From Trochalopteron elliotii (taxonomy: Eukaryota > Chordata > Aves > Passeriformes > Leiothrichidae), in NCBI GenBank assembly GCA_024734555.1, contig JANPWX010000076.1, positions 3,120,531 to 3,184,530 on the forward strand: a stretch of 64,000 nt of DNA. Direction: 5' to 3'. The notes below the pieces were generated by a model. The model was not told where the DNA came from, ran no database searches, and was given only the letters and a program-made list of their open reading frames with translations. Both the position numbers and the translations under genes were made by a program. Positions 23,967 through 36,436 of the stretch are shown here, piece by piece (the stretch's first letter is position 1; the number at the start of each line of letters is the position of its first letter).

Positions 23967-25769
23967 TGAAGTTTAAATGAATCAGTCACATTTAAGATTT
24001 TTACTGGCTTTATTCCTTTAACATCAGGTGTTTCTAAAAATAAATTCTCTTATTTTGGTATTTGAGACTTTTAAAATCTGTTTTTAAGTTTTAGCATCTA
24101 CTGCACAGTGAGGAGGATTGCTCATGTTCTGATAGCAATATAAGTCACAGAAGGGAGCACTTTTTCATATGCAATTATCACCTCATATATACTGCTTAAA
24201 GAAAAAGACATATAACTGCAAGGAATGAGGAAAAAGAGTAGAAGAAGGGGAAATATAGGAGGTGAGCATCATAATGACATGGTAAATGATGAAAAGAGAA
24301 AAGGATAGCTAAACTAAACACATGAATGAATATTCAGGTGTTCTGTTTTAACCAAATTAATGAGAGTAATAAATGAAACAAATTAGGCAACCTAACTGGG
24401 TTCTTAAATTAAAAAGAAAAAAAAATGTGTTAGAAGGCCAAAGTGACTTCAGTTAGAAAAGATGTAAAGATGGTTTTACTTATTGTTGCAGAAAATGCTA
24501 TTCCCCACTGTGAAACAGTAGGTCAGCTAACAAGAGAATGGTTAAGCTATACTGCATGTAGTCTGCTTTTGTGACTTCATTCCAAGAGATCATACATAAT
24601 CGAGTAGGTTTTTGTAGGAATTCTTTGTCAATTGGGTATTGTTGTTGTTCAGCAAAGATGGGGCAGAATTAAAAGTTCAGTTGCTTTTATAGTCTATTGA
24701 GGAGGATTCCCTTCATCTAATGTTTTCTCTGGACTTCCTATTCAAGTCTGAAATAAAGTGAGCTCAGAATTTTTTCATGTAGAGAAGTTATTTTTCATTG
24801 TGTCTTTTTAAAGCATTAGTGAACTCATTCTTGTCTTTCTTTTCTGTTTCTTACTTTCATTTTTTTTCCTTCTTTCTTGGAGAATTTTTATTACTCTCCA
24901 TTTTGTAAAGACTGTTTCTTGCCAGAAATCTGCAGTAGGTAACACGTTAGTGTTGGGCATTAAAAATGCTCTAAATTTGTCTTTCTTCTAATTAGATAGT
25001 GCTTTTTAAAGAAGAAAATTAACTTTGGAGTTTTTTCATTACTTTTCCTCCTTTTCTTAAATTTCAGGAAGACAAAACATTGCATCAGTAAGTCTGCCAA
25101 CATGTTTAAGAAGTTGTTTCACTGCTTGTCATATACAGTTTGTACAGTGTTGACATCAGTCAACATCTATAACAAGCTGTGATTTTTGTTGACCTATGCT
25201 TCGTCACAGAGTTGAAATGAACTGTATTTTATTGTGCATGTACAATAACAACTTTCATCATTTCCTCCATCTTTCTATTTTTATTTATCCGCAGGTAGAC
25301 AGAAATGAAATTCAACAGGTTTATTTTCATCTCCCTCCAGTAAGACTATCTTAACACATAACATTTGTCTGTATCTGTGCTTTTGTAATTTACATGTAAC
25401 TTCAGTACAAAATATTTTGGATTTGTGTAAGTACATATATTCACATATAATTATTATATAAAATAATTATGTATACAATATGTCTATTTGCTCTGGTCAA
25501 AATGATCTCTAGTGTCAACTGTTTTCAGTTGATTATATCTTCATCTTGTTTGGAATTGTCAAATTTCTTCTTAATGTCAAAACTACTCAGATTTATAATT
25601 TACTAATTATTACACAATCCTAAAGGAAAATCGAGGGAAGGGGTCCCTGTTTGTTTTTAAGAGAAAGATGCAATTTTGGCTCATATAGGCACGTTTTGTT
25701 TGGAAGGAAATGAATTTTAGTCTGTGTAGCAATAATGTGGTAACTGCACAGCTGAGAGCAAAACAGATT

Positions 25770-25990
25770 GCTCTATCTCTGACCCATTTGAATATGCAAC
25801 ATTCTGATGTATTATTGTTGTCAAATCCCATTGAAGTCAATGATGCAAGTCCCTTTTTCAAGTCAAGGGAATTTTGCATCATATAAACAATAGGCAATAG
25901 AACAACTTCCCAGGCTGCTCTCTGAGCTACATACTGATCCTGCAATGAACGAGAGTAAAATTGTATTATTTTTGCACAGCAAGTACTATA
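25770..25990 (-). repeat. Possible ancient amniote interspersed repeat
   Basis: The segment contains CATTGAAGTCAATG (25,829-25,842), whose outer six bases on each side are complementary, and nearby phrases such as TACTGATCCTGCAATG. Similar 'cattgacttcaatggga' and 'ggatcag' phrases occur in old interspersed repeats of turtles and birds as I recall them. The match is short and based on memory, so this is a low-confidence call. The orientation is that in which the phrase reads CATTGACTTCAATGGGAT. Confidence 0.3.
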
Positions 25991-26389
25991 CCTAATCACA
26001 CAATTTAATTTTATGCAGAGACTTTCATTGCAGGAATATTATCAGAATATTGCTGAAACTTGCTCACTGGCCCTCTTTTTAAAAAGTGTTTGGGAATGGT
26101 TGACCTGAGATGGATATCAAATGGATAAATTTTGATAATTCTGAATCATTAACATATGGAAAATAAATACAGAACTAAAATGAGTTTTATCATCGCAAAT
26201 ATCAAGTAAGCTTTTTAACAGAAAATCCTGTTGCCCTATGACTGTGATGGATATAACTGATCTTGCCATGAAGAGCACAGTTATCTGAATAATTGATGCT
26301 TATCCTTTACTTTCCCAGACTAGTACAATTCTATTTATAGTTGCCTTCAGTGATTTTATTTTTATCTTAAAAGCATTAACTTCTTTTTT

Positions 26390-26700
26390 CTTCCATTTGG
26401 TCTATCCAGGCTACCAACTGTGCAGAGCATATTGTTCATGCCACCTGCAAATGATATCACTAAAACTCACGGCATCATCATTTGATTTTATAAACCTTCA
26501 CTGAAGTTTAATTGCTTTATTTGACTACATAAAGCCTTAGCTGAAATTCAAAGCTGCAAGAGGCTTGTATTTTTCCAAGAATGCCTATTTCCTAGGTATC
26601 AGTTAAGATACATTATAATGTTTTACCATCAGAGAGATGAATCTAACTGCTTGGATCACACAAATTGCATAATCAAAGCAAGTATATTTGGATCCATAGT
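26390..26700. other. Candidate conserved non-coding segment
   Basis: Repeat-free sequence with intermediate GC and dense short motifs of developmental transcription factors (for example TTTAATTG, ATGATATC, TTGCATAATCAA). There is no coding frame. The appearance resembles known vertebrate conserved non-coding elements, but conservation cannot be seen from one sequence. Confidence 0.2.
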
Positions 26701-28639
26701 ACATTTCTTATGGCAGGCAGTGAAAAATAAGTGAATAAAAAAAAAATCCACCTGTGGTGTGTGGACACCAACCAGGAAAACAAAAATCTTTAGGAAAAAG
26801 GATCAATATTACATCAAAGTAATGTTATCTCTTTTTTCATGACCTTTTGGTAAACCATTGACTATATGATTTTTAAGTGAATGACTTTGAGGGAGAAAGG
26901 GAAACTTAGAGAAGGTGTCTCTTTCTTCAGTTTCTGTACTTTGTGTGAATTAGACTCGCCTAACTAGTGAGATAATATTGTACAAAATCTTTGTGTTTAG
27001 GTTATTATTATGAAGTTACAAAATAACGATCATTTAATTTAAACCTTCAGATTCCAATATGATGACATGTGAGTGACTGTACCCTTCATATATATTTTGA
27101 ATCCAGAAATATTTATAGTCTCCTTTTCTTCTTTAACCTCTCGATATTATTCAGGCACATTTAAGAAAGGATAACAATTGCCCTTTTTTCCCCATCCCTA
27201 TCTTTTCCTTCTAAGGAGAAGGGACAAGGGCCTTGCATTTCCTTGATTTCTTTGTTTTATCACCTTATCTCTATACTAACTTGTACTTGTGTATCAAATT
27301 GGACCTGCTGAAATGCTCAGTTGAAGACATTACTTTGCTTCTGTGCGCTGCAGCATGGGAAATGACTGGCCCCTCCAATCTCCCAAAATCAGTACTGAGT
27401 CTCTGGATATGCTGCCAAAGAAACTCCATCTCTCCACTTTCCTGAGCTTTACCTTTGAAGCTGGTAAAGTCACGATTCCTTGCTAACCTGGACAATGTGA
27501 CAAGTTTCCACTCTGCAGAAGCTAGAACAGGCAGCAGGGTCATGCAAGGCAGGTCCATAAAGGCACTGAAAATTAACATTAGTATTGCCCTTGTGTCAAC
27601 ATAAGGAATAAATGTCAGTTTTCTGTAATAATAAAAAGAAAAGTCCTTACAGATTTCTAGCTACATTGAATGAAATAATTGAAAGTTGATGTCACATACA
27701 TATTAGATTTGCAGTTGTACCTCTTTGCAATCTCCTAGCCTGTTAGGTGTGGAAATACTTGGACAGAAGTTTTGAGCTGGAGAAGACTCGTATTCCTTGA
27801 TTTAGCTAACATGAGGTAACATCTTGTAATGGTAACAGCAAAACTAGCAATTTTTGTTTGTAAAATGTTTCCTTTATGTAGGAGGACATATTACCAGGCT
27901 AGTTTTAATCAAAAGGTGAAGCGGAAGCAGTCTCCCCTCTACTCCCTTTCCAAAAGAAATCTCAGACTATGACACAGCCTCATAAGAGTGGAAGTCACTG
28001 CTATGTTAAAACCAGGTAATTCTTGTCTTATATTATCTATTCTGTGCTAAGTCAACAGTTTCAATAATGTATTAGAGCTCCTGAGAGACCAAGTGTTCAA
28101 TCTTGAGGTAATTTCACAAAATTATGTTTTAAAATACACATTGTTACATTGGAACAACAAGAAAAACATTAAATGCATTTGAGGATCTGTTTTGTAAGAA
28201 TATCCATTTTCAGGCTGGAAATATTGCCTTTTAAATTCAATTTCTTTTGGTCTGTTGCCTTTAGATTCTTGTTGTGTACTCTCTTGAGAAATACTGGGGT
28301 ATTGACAGTTTTCCTAAGAAATCATCCTGTTTACAATTCCTGTTGAAACTGTTATGTCTGTAAAATACATCAGCTTCAATAAAATTTCAATTTCCATCCC
28401 ATCCTAAGTAGCTTAACAGCTTTAGTGACTATGTGGCAGCAGAAAAACCTGTTTCTTCAAAATTCCTTTCTTTGCCTCAAAGAACCTTTATGTTACTCTT
28501 TAATATAAGAAAATGTAGCAGCAAAAAAAAAGGTTGCCAAGGTTTCATATAAAACATTTAACCTCTAAATTTTTTAGAGCAAGAGAAATTTTGAAACTGC
28601 TGAAGTTTCATTTGTTTATTTGTTTATTTGGGTTTTTTT

Positions 28640-29450
28640 CATAGTATTATAGAACACCCCAAGTTGGAAGGAACCCCAAAAAGATGAACTGGTTCAACTT
28701 TCTGTGGGGACAGGAGCCTGGATGAGATTATCTAGTACCATGTCCATTCACATCTTGAAAACTTCCAGTGATGGGTTCAACACTATGTCCTCAGAGGAGT
28801 TGTTCCAGAGAGTAATTGCTTCTGTCTTCTGTAGACATGAAACCTTTTCCAGTGCAACTATTACCCATCGCCCATTGTCTTCCTCATGGGCTCCTTGTGA
28901 ACAGAGAATCTCACTGTGTCTTTCTTGAATTGAGCGGACCAAAACTAGCCACACCACCACAGGTGCAGCCTGATTAACACCGAGGAGAGTGGGATGATCA
29001 CATTTCTAGCTCTGCTAGTAAGAACCCTGCAGGTGCAGCCCAGGAACTAATTTGTCTTTTTTGCTGCAGCACTGCATGGCTAACCCACGCTCAACTTGTC
29101 TACCAGGACTCCCATTTCCCTTTCTGCTTCACAGCCACACAGATCCTAGCCTGTAGTTTGATCTTTGGTTATGTTCTCCCAGGTGCAGAACTTTACTCTT
29201 GTCTTCATTATACTTCATACTGTTTTTTCAGCCCATTTAGGTCTTTCTGTAAGGTACCTTTCCCTTCTAACCATCCTCTGGGTGAGGTGTTCACCTCATC
29301 ACCCAGCTTTGGGATATCAGTAGATATGGTGAGGTTAGTTTCAATTCTCAAGGTAGACCCTTTTGGACAGACTGCCAGTCTAAGTAAAAAGCATTAAACA
29401 CCACCCTCTAAAGGGTGGCCTGTTGTCCAATTTCCTACCTATAGAATCTG
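28640..29450 (-). mobile_element. CR1: Old CR1 LINE fragment, minus strand
   Basis: The antisense CR1 3' end begins at ATAGTATTATAGAACACC, followed by CCAAGTTGGAAGGAACCCC, and the copy continues through diverged antisense coding sequence such as CCCAGGTGCAGAACTTTACT, TCATCACCCAGCTTTGGGAT and ACCACCCTCTAAAGGGTGGC. It is more diverged than the CR1 at 58,914 and has many frame breaks on the minus strand, so it is an old dead copy. Its 5' end (right-hand limit) is approximate. Confidence 0.82.
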
Positions 29451-29854
29451 TAACTTGCTAGTTTCTTTGGTTTTCAATTAAAACAAAATAATAAGAAAAA
29501 ACCCCATACACTTTACAAAAAGAAAGAAGAAACAAAAACGCAAAAGACTATTAAGAAACAAAATGTATTTTCTGTGTAATTTTGATTGTTTAGTTTGTTT
29601 TAGTTCTCCTTTTCATACAAGATCATTTAATTTTGACCAGGTTTGATGTGTCTAAACAAGCTTATTTTCATGTGTTGGAACACATTTTCATGTGTTTAGA
29701 GGTTTTGAAATTCTCAAGTGTTTTCATATTAATAAATAAATTGTGTTTAAATTGTATTTAAAGCCTTCAGCTTTTATCATGATTGCACCTCACTACAGTA
29801 AGATCAAAATTTTTCTCAATCTGTTGCTGTTTGTGGATATAAAGTTAATAGAGT
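29451..29854. other. AT-rich spacer
   Basis: AT-rich sequence between CR1 and LTR with A-rich runs (29,480-29,560). Nothing else was recognised. Confidence 0.6.
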
Positions 29855-30430
29855 TGTCACAGTTTAATCCCAGCTGACAGCTGAACCCCACATAGTTGTT
29901 TGCCCACTGCATGACAGTGGGTTGGGGGAGAGAATAGGAAGGATAAAAGTGAGAAAACCCTTGTGTTCCAATAAAGACAGTTAAAAGAAAAAGCAAGAGT
30001 GGCACACACAAGCAAAGCCAAACAAGGAATTAATTCCCTGTTTCCCATGGGCATGAAGGTGTTCAGCCATCCCCAGGAAAACAGGGCTCCCTCACCATAA
30101 CAGTGGCTTGGGAAAACAAACACCATCACATAAAACACTCACTGCTTTCTTCTTCTTCCTCCCACCTACACTCTCAACATGATGCTCTAAGGTATGAAAT
30201 ATCCCTCAGGTCAGTTGGGGTCTGCTGTCCCAGCTGTGTCAGCTCCCAACTCCTTGTGCAGTCCCCTTACAGGAGGTGATGCCACTATAAAGGCATCAGT
30301 GGAGTAGGGTGAAGAGTAGAAAAGACCTTCACACTGCGTAAAGGCTGCTCACAACAATGAACAAATCCATAAAATAGTCCCCTATTAGCTACTGTGAAGA
30401 AAAAAGCCTGTATCCCAGCCAAATGCAAAT
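29855..30430 (-). mobile_element. ERVK-like solo LTR, minus strand, eroded ends
   Basis: The plus strand starts TGTCACAGTTTAATCCCAGC and contains ACTGCATGACAGTGGGTTGG, GGTATGAAATATCCCTCAGG and CAGCTCCCAACTCCTTGTGC. It ends near AGCCTGTATCCCAGCC. This order matches a very common bird LTR (the 'tgtcatggtttaaccccagc ... cagctgaaaccaggaca' type, ERVK-like), read in antisense. Length is about 575 bp. The terminal AGGACA is not preserved and no target duplication was found, so the right end is approximate. No internal viral genes adjoin it. Overlapping short minus-strand frames (29,793-30,138) are not viral proteins. Confidence 0.82.
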
Positions 30431-33400
30431 GGAATATTAGTATAATAAACAATTGGTTCTTTAGGATTTGCTGAGTCAAAAAACTTGTGTGAAGACGCAG
30501 TTATGTATATGAACACATATGGATTATTGTTTATATTCAAGTGTGCTTAATAGAAATGAAAATAAGAGCAAAAACAAGAATCAAAGAAACTCTTGTGCTA
30601 CTAATTACAACTATATCACTTGAGTTAAACTCTTTTGGCACCTTTCAACCTTTCATTTTTTTTTTAATTCCTTCCAGGAAAAGTTAAAAAACCACTTAAA
30701 CATTCTTTCCAAGTAAGCCAAGAGTACCAAGAACCTTTCCAAACCTTTTTGGATCCCCTCTGTTTCCATTTTCCAATCTAAGTAATCTCTTTCCTGCCAA
30801 TTTCTAAGAAAAATTCGCCAGCAGAACATCAAAACAAAGGTACCTGAATATTTCCCACAAGGTCTTGTCTGCCTTCAAATGCAGTAAATCATAGATGCCC
30901 AGGGAGATATGAGGAAAGAAAATCTCTCAAATTGTTCACTGTGGAAAACAGATTGGCCCACTCCTAGTAGCTAGCTGAAGCATTAGATTTAATTACAATA
31001 ATTATCATTATCTTAATGTAAAGCTGAAAGTATTATGGACATGTTGAAGAAAGTGCCATACTTTGTGCTCCCTCCAACATGTACAGCAGGAAAAGCATTG
31101 CCTCAATCCAGATGACGCCTCAGCCAAACCACCTTCACAAACATGCTGCAGAATTTTTCTCAGAAATTGAATCAAGATGTATTCAAAAAATCTCCAAACA
31201 ATGATCAATTCTTTACCTGCTTTTTTGACACTATTTCAAAACTGGAGAGAAAAGTTTCTCAGGGGATTTACAATTCTATATCCTAGTGCATGACAAGTAA
31301 TATCAGCATGATAACACTTCTCATCACTTGAATTATTTTTCCTTATTAATAGATTACAGACATGGAAAGCTGTTGCTATGCTTGTATTTTTAGCTATGTT
31401 TTTGTGCCTAAAATTGCAAGATGCTTTTTTGTATTGTTATTAGAACTCTTGGTAGTGGAGAGATTGTGTCAGTAACCTCTACAACTTTTTATAAACACGT
31501 TGGACTGTTTTTCTCACTTTGGAACCCTTAAGATCCCTCTGGCAACAGCAGCAATTGCTTACAAGAGAAAATAATGTTAGAGAAGTATCTAATGTATTTT
31601 TATCTGTCTTTAGTGCAATATAGCATCTGGAAACGAGGAGGAAAGCTGCCATCCTGTAACCAGTCAGCTCTCCCTGGGACAACATTAAGAGATCCATGGT
31701 TCACTGGCACTCCACAGACTCTAGTTTGCCTTAGGAGATGAATGACTGGTCTCATTATCCTGGTAAATGCCTCAGGGCAATGTAGAGTCAAAGAATCATT
31801 CTCTTCAAGCAATGCATTTTGGGGAAACTGACTGGAGTACCTTAGAGTCCTGAGAAAATCCTTTCCTCAAGAGACTACCTCATTACTTTTGTGACTGTAT
31901 TGTCACTGAATTCCAGAGAGGAGACTGAGCTGGAGAACTGGTGAGGAGTCAGGACCCTGCCCCTTTGAAATCCGTACCTGTATTAGGAATAAAAAGGCCT
32001 TTATGTAGTGAATGTTTGGCTTATTATAAAATTATACTTGCAAAACTATTGAAAAAACACACATGTAAAATGGCCTAGATTTGATAGGACATAAAATTAT
32101 TTGAAGAAAAACATTATCTGTGGCTATGTGTAAGAGGTTTGTAATTTTTTTTCCTGAGAGAAAAGTGTGTGGAATAGCAGCCCTGCTACAACTTTAATTT
32201 TACTAAAAATATGCTATGCATATCTATAAACGAAATGTTTCAAATTTAAAGTCTGAGTTTGGCAAGTTATACAAGAAAAAGTGAAAAAGCTTAAGAAATT
32301 TATTTTAGGACTTTCATCAAAAATTCTGCCACCATAGCAGGTGGACTTAAATACAAATAGCTGTCCACATCAGAATTAAAGACATCAGAAATATTTTAGC
32401 TACATTTTTGAGACCTTGATTGCTGGACAGTCCTCATCACTTCCCCACTAAACCAGACTAAGACCCTTACAGAAATTGCAAGCTCATTCTCACTCCTGTA
32501 TTTAAATAAATAAACAAACATATTCCAATACAGATGTGAAACTAGAATTTCTTATTCAATTCAACAATGTATTTATTATCTATTTTCTGAAACAAAGTCT
32601 CATAATTACTTTCCAAATTTTCAAGTCTCAGAAATGGAATTAACTTTATTGATAAAAAAGATTATGTTAATGAGGATGAACATGTAAGTAACCCGGTCAT
32701 TACCTGTAAATGTACTAAGAGATTCTTTGTTACAAGTTTCTCACCCAATTTCTGTGGTGTATTTTTTGGCATATTTTGTGCTGCTTATTCATGATATTAC
32801 AATTTACAGTTAGGAGTCATTTGGGTTTGGTTTTATTGTTTTGTTTTGTTTGAATTGGGTTGGGAGTTTTTTGTTGTTGTTTTGGATTTTTTTTTCACAT
32901 TATTTTTCTTGTACTTGTTCTTAGCTAAATGTGCAGGTATTTGGAAAAGGAAGTTCACTCATTCTCTGTAATACTGCTGCTCACCTCCTACATACCACCA
33001 ACCCTGCTAAGATGCCTTGGGTAAATTGGCAACTAAGATTTCAGGCAAAATCTTTCTGACTATAATCCCTGCTGTCACTGTGAAATAACTTCCCAGCACC
33101 TATCTCTCAAGGGCATTTTTCATCCCATGCTGGAGACCACTTGCCAACACAGCTCTTGAAGCAAGCAAAGCCACTTCAGTCTAAGAGTTTGATTCACTAA
33201 CCTAAATAATTTCTGAAACCCCAGACACGTCCCCAAACTACAAAATTATGGAACAAGCAAAGAGCTTCTGCTCTCCACTCCATTGTTAAAATCAGATGGT
33301 TACAAATGAAGTTTGAAATACTGATGTGTCCAAACACTGGGTAACTAAACTTTTTTAGTAATTACTGAACTGAGGTGTCAATTACTAATCACACACTAAA

Positions 33401-35992
33401 ATAAAACCAGGCCCTAAAGAGAATGAATTGTTTATTTGAAACTTAGGTATTAAATGGTCTGAAGTATCTGAGCTTGATAAGAATTTTTTTCATGATTTTT
33501 TGTCTCTGTGTGAATTTATTAAATTCTTCTAACTTTTTAGGACTCTCATTTGTGGATTAGAATCTAAAATACTCATTTCACAGTAGCACTTACTGAGATA
33601 GTCCTCAGAGGCAATTTCAGCTGTCCGTTGTCTGACTCAGATGTCCCTCCAACTCAGGCCAATGCTGCTGTCATTTCCCTATATGGGAGGAAATCCAGTA
33701 ATATGGCTATGGGAGCACCTGGGTATCTAAGCCAACATTATGTGCTTCATTTTGGGAGGTGGATCTTTCATTTCTAGGCAGTACATTTCTAAGCACCATA
33801 ATGTTTTATCTCTTTGCTTACATTTCAAGATATTTAGAGCTAAATTCACTATATACAGAGAGAGAAATACATGAATGGTAATGCCTCTAAAGTCCAAGAC
33901 CATACAGAAAAGAAATATCTTCATTTGGACTGCAAAACTATCTCTCAGTAGGAGAAAGGGGAATTAGAAGGCAGTGGTTTACAATTATATCACTCTTCTA
34001 TCTGAGATCATACCCAGTCTGAAATATGCAACTATTCCAATTCAGTAACAACCATCAGTGTAAGGACAAGAGAAAACCTGAGAAATTTCAGAACTCATTC
34101 TCTATCTCATCATTTTAGGAAAGCTTTTTTTGATTTCTTCTCTCTAGGGATTTATGGGGACCATGAGTGTATTCATACATCTTTGTGAAAAAATAATGCC
34201 TTTCATAATTCTTTAAAAGTTAAAGACAAGCACCCAAGCCTTTCAACTGTAATAATGAGTCCATCCTACTCTTAAAATATCTTATGGAGTTTCCATCCTT
34301 TAGTTTATTAATAAACTTTGAGATAAATATTTTTAAAATTCTGTACTCGAGAAAAGGGGATTAAAAAGAGCAGAAAAACAACTTTCTGTGAGCAAGACTT
34401 AAGAAGAAACTGTTAAGTGGTTTTTGTGTCTGTAATTTTTTTTATGCAAATCAAGAAAAGTTCACAGTCTGCCCCCGTCTATCTTGCTCAAAGAGCAAAG
34501 ACCCAAACATTGTGTTTTCAATGTTTGGATTTCAACTATATTGGCTGCCAAAGGTTATCTGAAGTTTAAGACTAATATAAAGCATTTGATTTAGAAAATT
34601 TTGAATATTTATTCCTGATTTTGAACATTAGGGGTTATTAAAAATCAGAAAATGTTAGGGTACATTTTACTTTGTTTGAAACTATTCGAATAGGATTTCC
34701 TTATAAAGAACAAAAGAACCCCACTTTTATAACATATGGTAGCTTTTCTGCCTGTATTAATTGCTCCAGTCAAAGAATTCACACAAACTATTAATATCAG
34801 ATTTGCAACTCCTAAACTTCTATATTTTAGAAATGAGTTAATATATACATCTTCTGTGGAAACTAGGGCCTATTAAAAACTGTTGTGTTCTTTTTAATTG
34901 GAAAATTCTGATGAATAGAAAATAATTTTTAGGTGTTTCCTGAGACCAGGAAAGAAATCCAATCAAAACCAGACTGATTTTTGTGGCTGCCATTGTCTAG
35001 ATTCTTATTTCTTATAAAGAAAAAAAAATGTAGAATATGGACTGGGTTACAGTTTTACAAATGCTATGTAAGTTTTTGAATATTTCCTTCATCTAGGTCC
35101 ATTTTCCGAAGCTCTTCTATTATACTGGTTCAATTTATATAGATAGTCAAAGAATCAATATAATAGAGAATTGAACCCTTCTTCTTGCATAAATCTACAA
35201 GTTCCTTATATGTTGAGCCATTCTAAGAATGTTTTCCTGGAAGAATTTTTAATGCAAGACTTCTGAAATCTTGTTTTCCTCACTGTGGACAACAGAAATA
35301 TGTTTAAAATCTGTTCACAGAAAGAGAACATATCTCTTGCTTAGCTCTACTAAAAAGTAATACCTTTGTTGCCTATAATTTCTTTAAATGAACTGCAGAT
35401 CTATTTGGGTTGAGAGTATGATCACAGTTCCTTAAATTGCATAAATTTACAAGTGTCAAATACTTAGCCAATAATTCTGTAGCTCACAATTAAATTACTC
35501 TCCTCTGTTCAAAAACTGACAAGAAGACAATAACTAATTCATAATTTCTTTGCCTCCCAACTCACTAATGATTTGAAGAGTGCACATTTTTAATTTAAGC
35601 AATACATTTCAATGTCAAAACAATTTCAGTGTCACCCTGACAGGTATTATCTTATTTGTGAGTATGGTAAGATAGAAATAAAAAGAGTTATTGTGTTCAG
35701 AAATTTTATGACTCATTCTAATATTCACTGTCTTCAGATTAATTGCTTCTTTGAAATGTAACAAGTACCATTCATGAAAATGTGAACAAAATATTGAATA
35801 ATTTTCTTAATTTTGCAGTTTACAATGCTTTTACACTCATAGTACAAGAAGAATGTAGGATAAAATATGGTGGTCTAAAGTTCCAGTTGTCTTAATTCAC
35901 TTAGGACTGTAATGACATTTAGAGAAAATAAATATTTTACAGAAACATTGACAAAATACTGACAAAAACTCTAAATTACATGTTTGTAAGTT
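30431..35992. other. AT-rich intergenic sequence
   Basis: About 5.5 kb without recognised genes or transposons. Somewhat GC-richer, repeat-free segments lie at 31,460-31,990 and 32,930-33,260; I cannot assign either. A G/T-rich tract lies at 32,820-32,900. No open frame longer than about 72 codons was found. Confidence 0.55.
32820..32900. repeat. G/T-rich low-complexity tract
   Basis: Runs of TTTTG, TTGGG and TTG units give a strongly strand-asymmetric G/T tract. It is low-complexity sequence without other features. Confidence 0.8.
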
Positions 35993-36115
35993 TAGAATAG
36001 AATAGAGTAGAGTAGAGTAGAGTAGAATAGAATAGAATAGAATAGAATAGAATAGAATAGAATAGAATAGAATAGAATAGAATAGAATAGAATAGAATAG
36101 AATAGAATAGAATAG
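35993..36115. repeat. (TAGAA)n pentanucleotide microsatellite at a CR1 tail
   Basis: About 24-25 pentamer units of TAGAA, interrupted near the start by a block of about four TAGAG units (36,005-36,025). It abuts the 3' end of the CR1 that follows on the minus strand. CR1 tails in birds often carry ATAGAATAGA-type repeats, so the tract probably grew from the tail. A long minus-strand frame of repeated Leu-Phe-Tyr-Ser-Ile is an artefact of the 5-bp repeat. Confidence 0.95.
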
Positions 36116-36436
36116 TGAAGTTACAATCACCTAGTTCAACTGCCTGACCACATCAGGTGTGACTGAAAGTTACAGCGTATTATCAGGGGTGTTGTTGTAA
36201 TGGCTCTTGAACATTAATAAGCTTGGATCATCCACCCCCACTCTAGGAAGTCTAGAGTGTTTGACAAGTGTTTGTCCATCCTTTTGGGAAAAAAATAAAA
36301 ATGGTTCCTGGTGTCCATTCTGAATCTCCTTTCATGCAGCTTTAAAGCATTCCTACACATTCTGTCACTGGATACAAGAGGAAAGAGTTCAGCACCTCAC
36401 TCTCCATTTTCCCTCCTCAGGAAAATCTAGAAAACA
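36116..36436 (-). mobile_element. CR1: CR1 LINE 3' fragment, minus strand
   Basis: AGTTCAACTGCCTGACCACA, TGACTGAAAGTTACAGCG, GGCTCTTGAACATTAATAAG, GAATCTCCTTTCATGCAGCT and GTCACTGGATACAAGAGGAA follow, in order, the antisense 3' region of a bird CR1 subfamily. Only the terminal 320 bp or so is present. The tail has expanded into the adjacent pentamer microsatellite. Confidence 0.88.

Larger units (their letters stand above)
23972..28639. other. AT-rich intergenic sequence with candidate old or conserved segments
   Basis: About 4.7 kb with no recognised gene. It contains a possible ancient amniote repeat (25,770-25,990) and a motif-rich segment at 26,390-26,700, listed separately. The 129-codon minus-strand frame at 25,610-25,999 overlaps the possible ancient repeat and has no recognisable domain. 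A 102-codon minus frame at 27,271-27,579 is likewise unassigned. Confidence 0.5.

Noticed and set aside
25610..25999. 129-codon minus-strand open frame as a possible gene
   Set aside because: Overlaps a possible ancient repeat and has no protein similarity I can recognise.
35993..36115. CRISPR-like or satellite array
   Set aside because: Units are 5 bp with no unique spacers; it is a simple microsatellite at a CR1 tail.
35897..36130. Minus-strand repeat protein of Leu-Phe-Tyr-Ser-Ile units
   Set aside because: Pure translation of a 5-bp microsatellite, open because the pentamer contains no stop in that phase.
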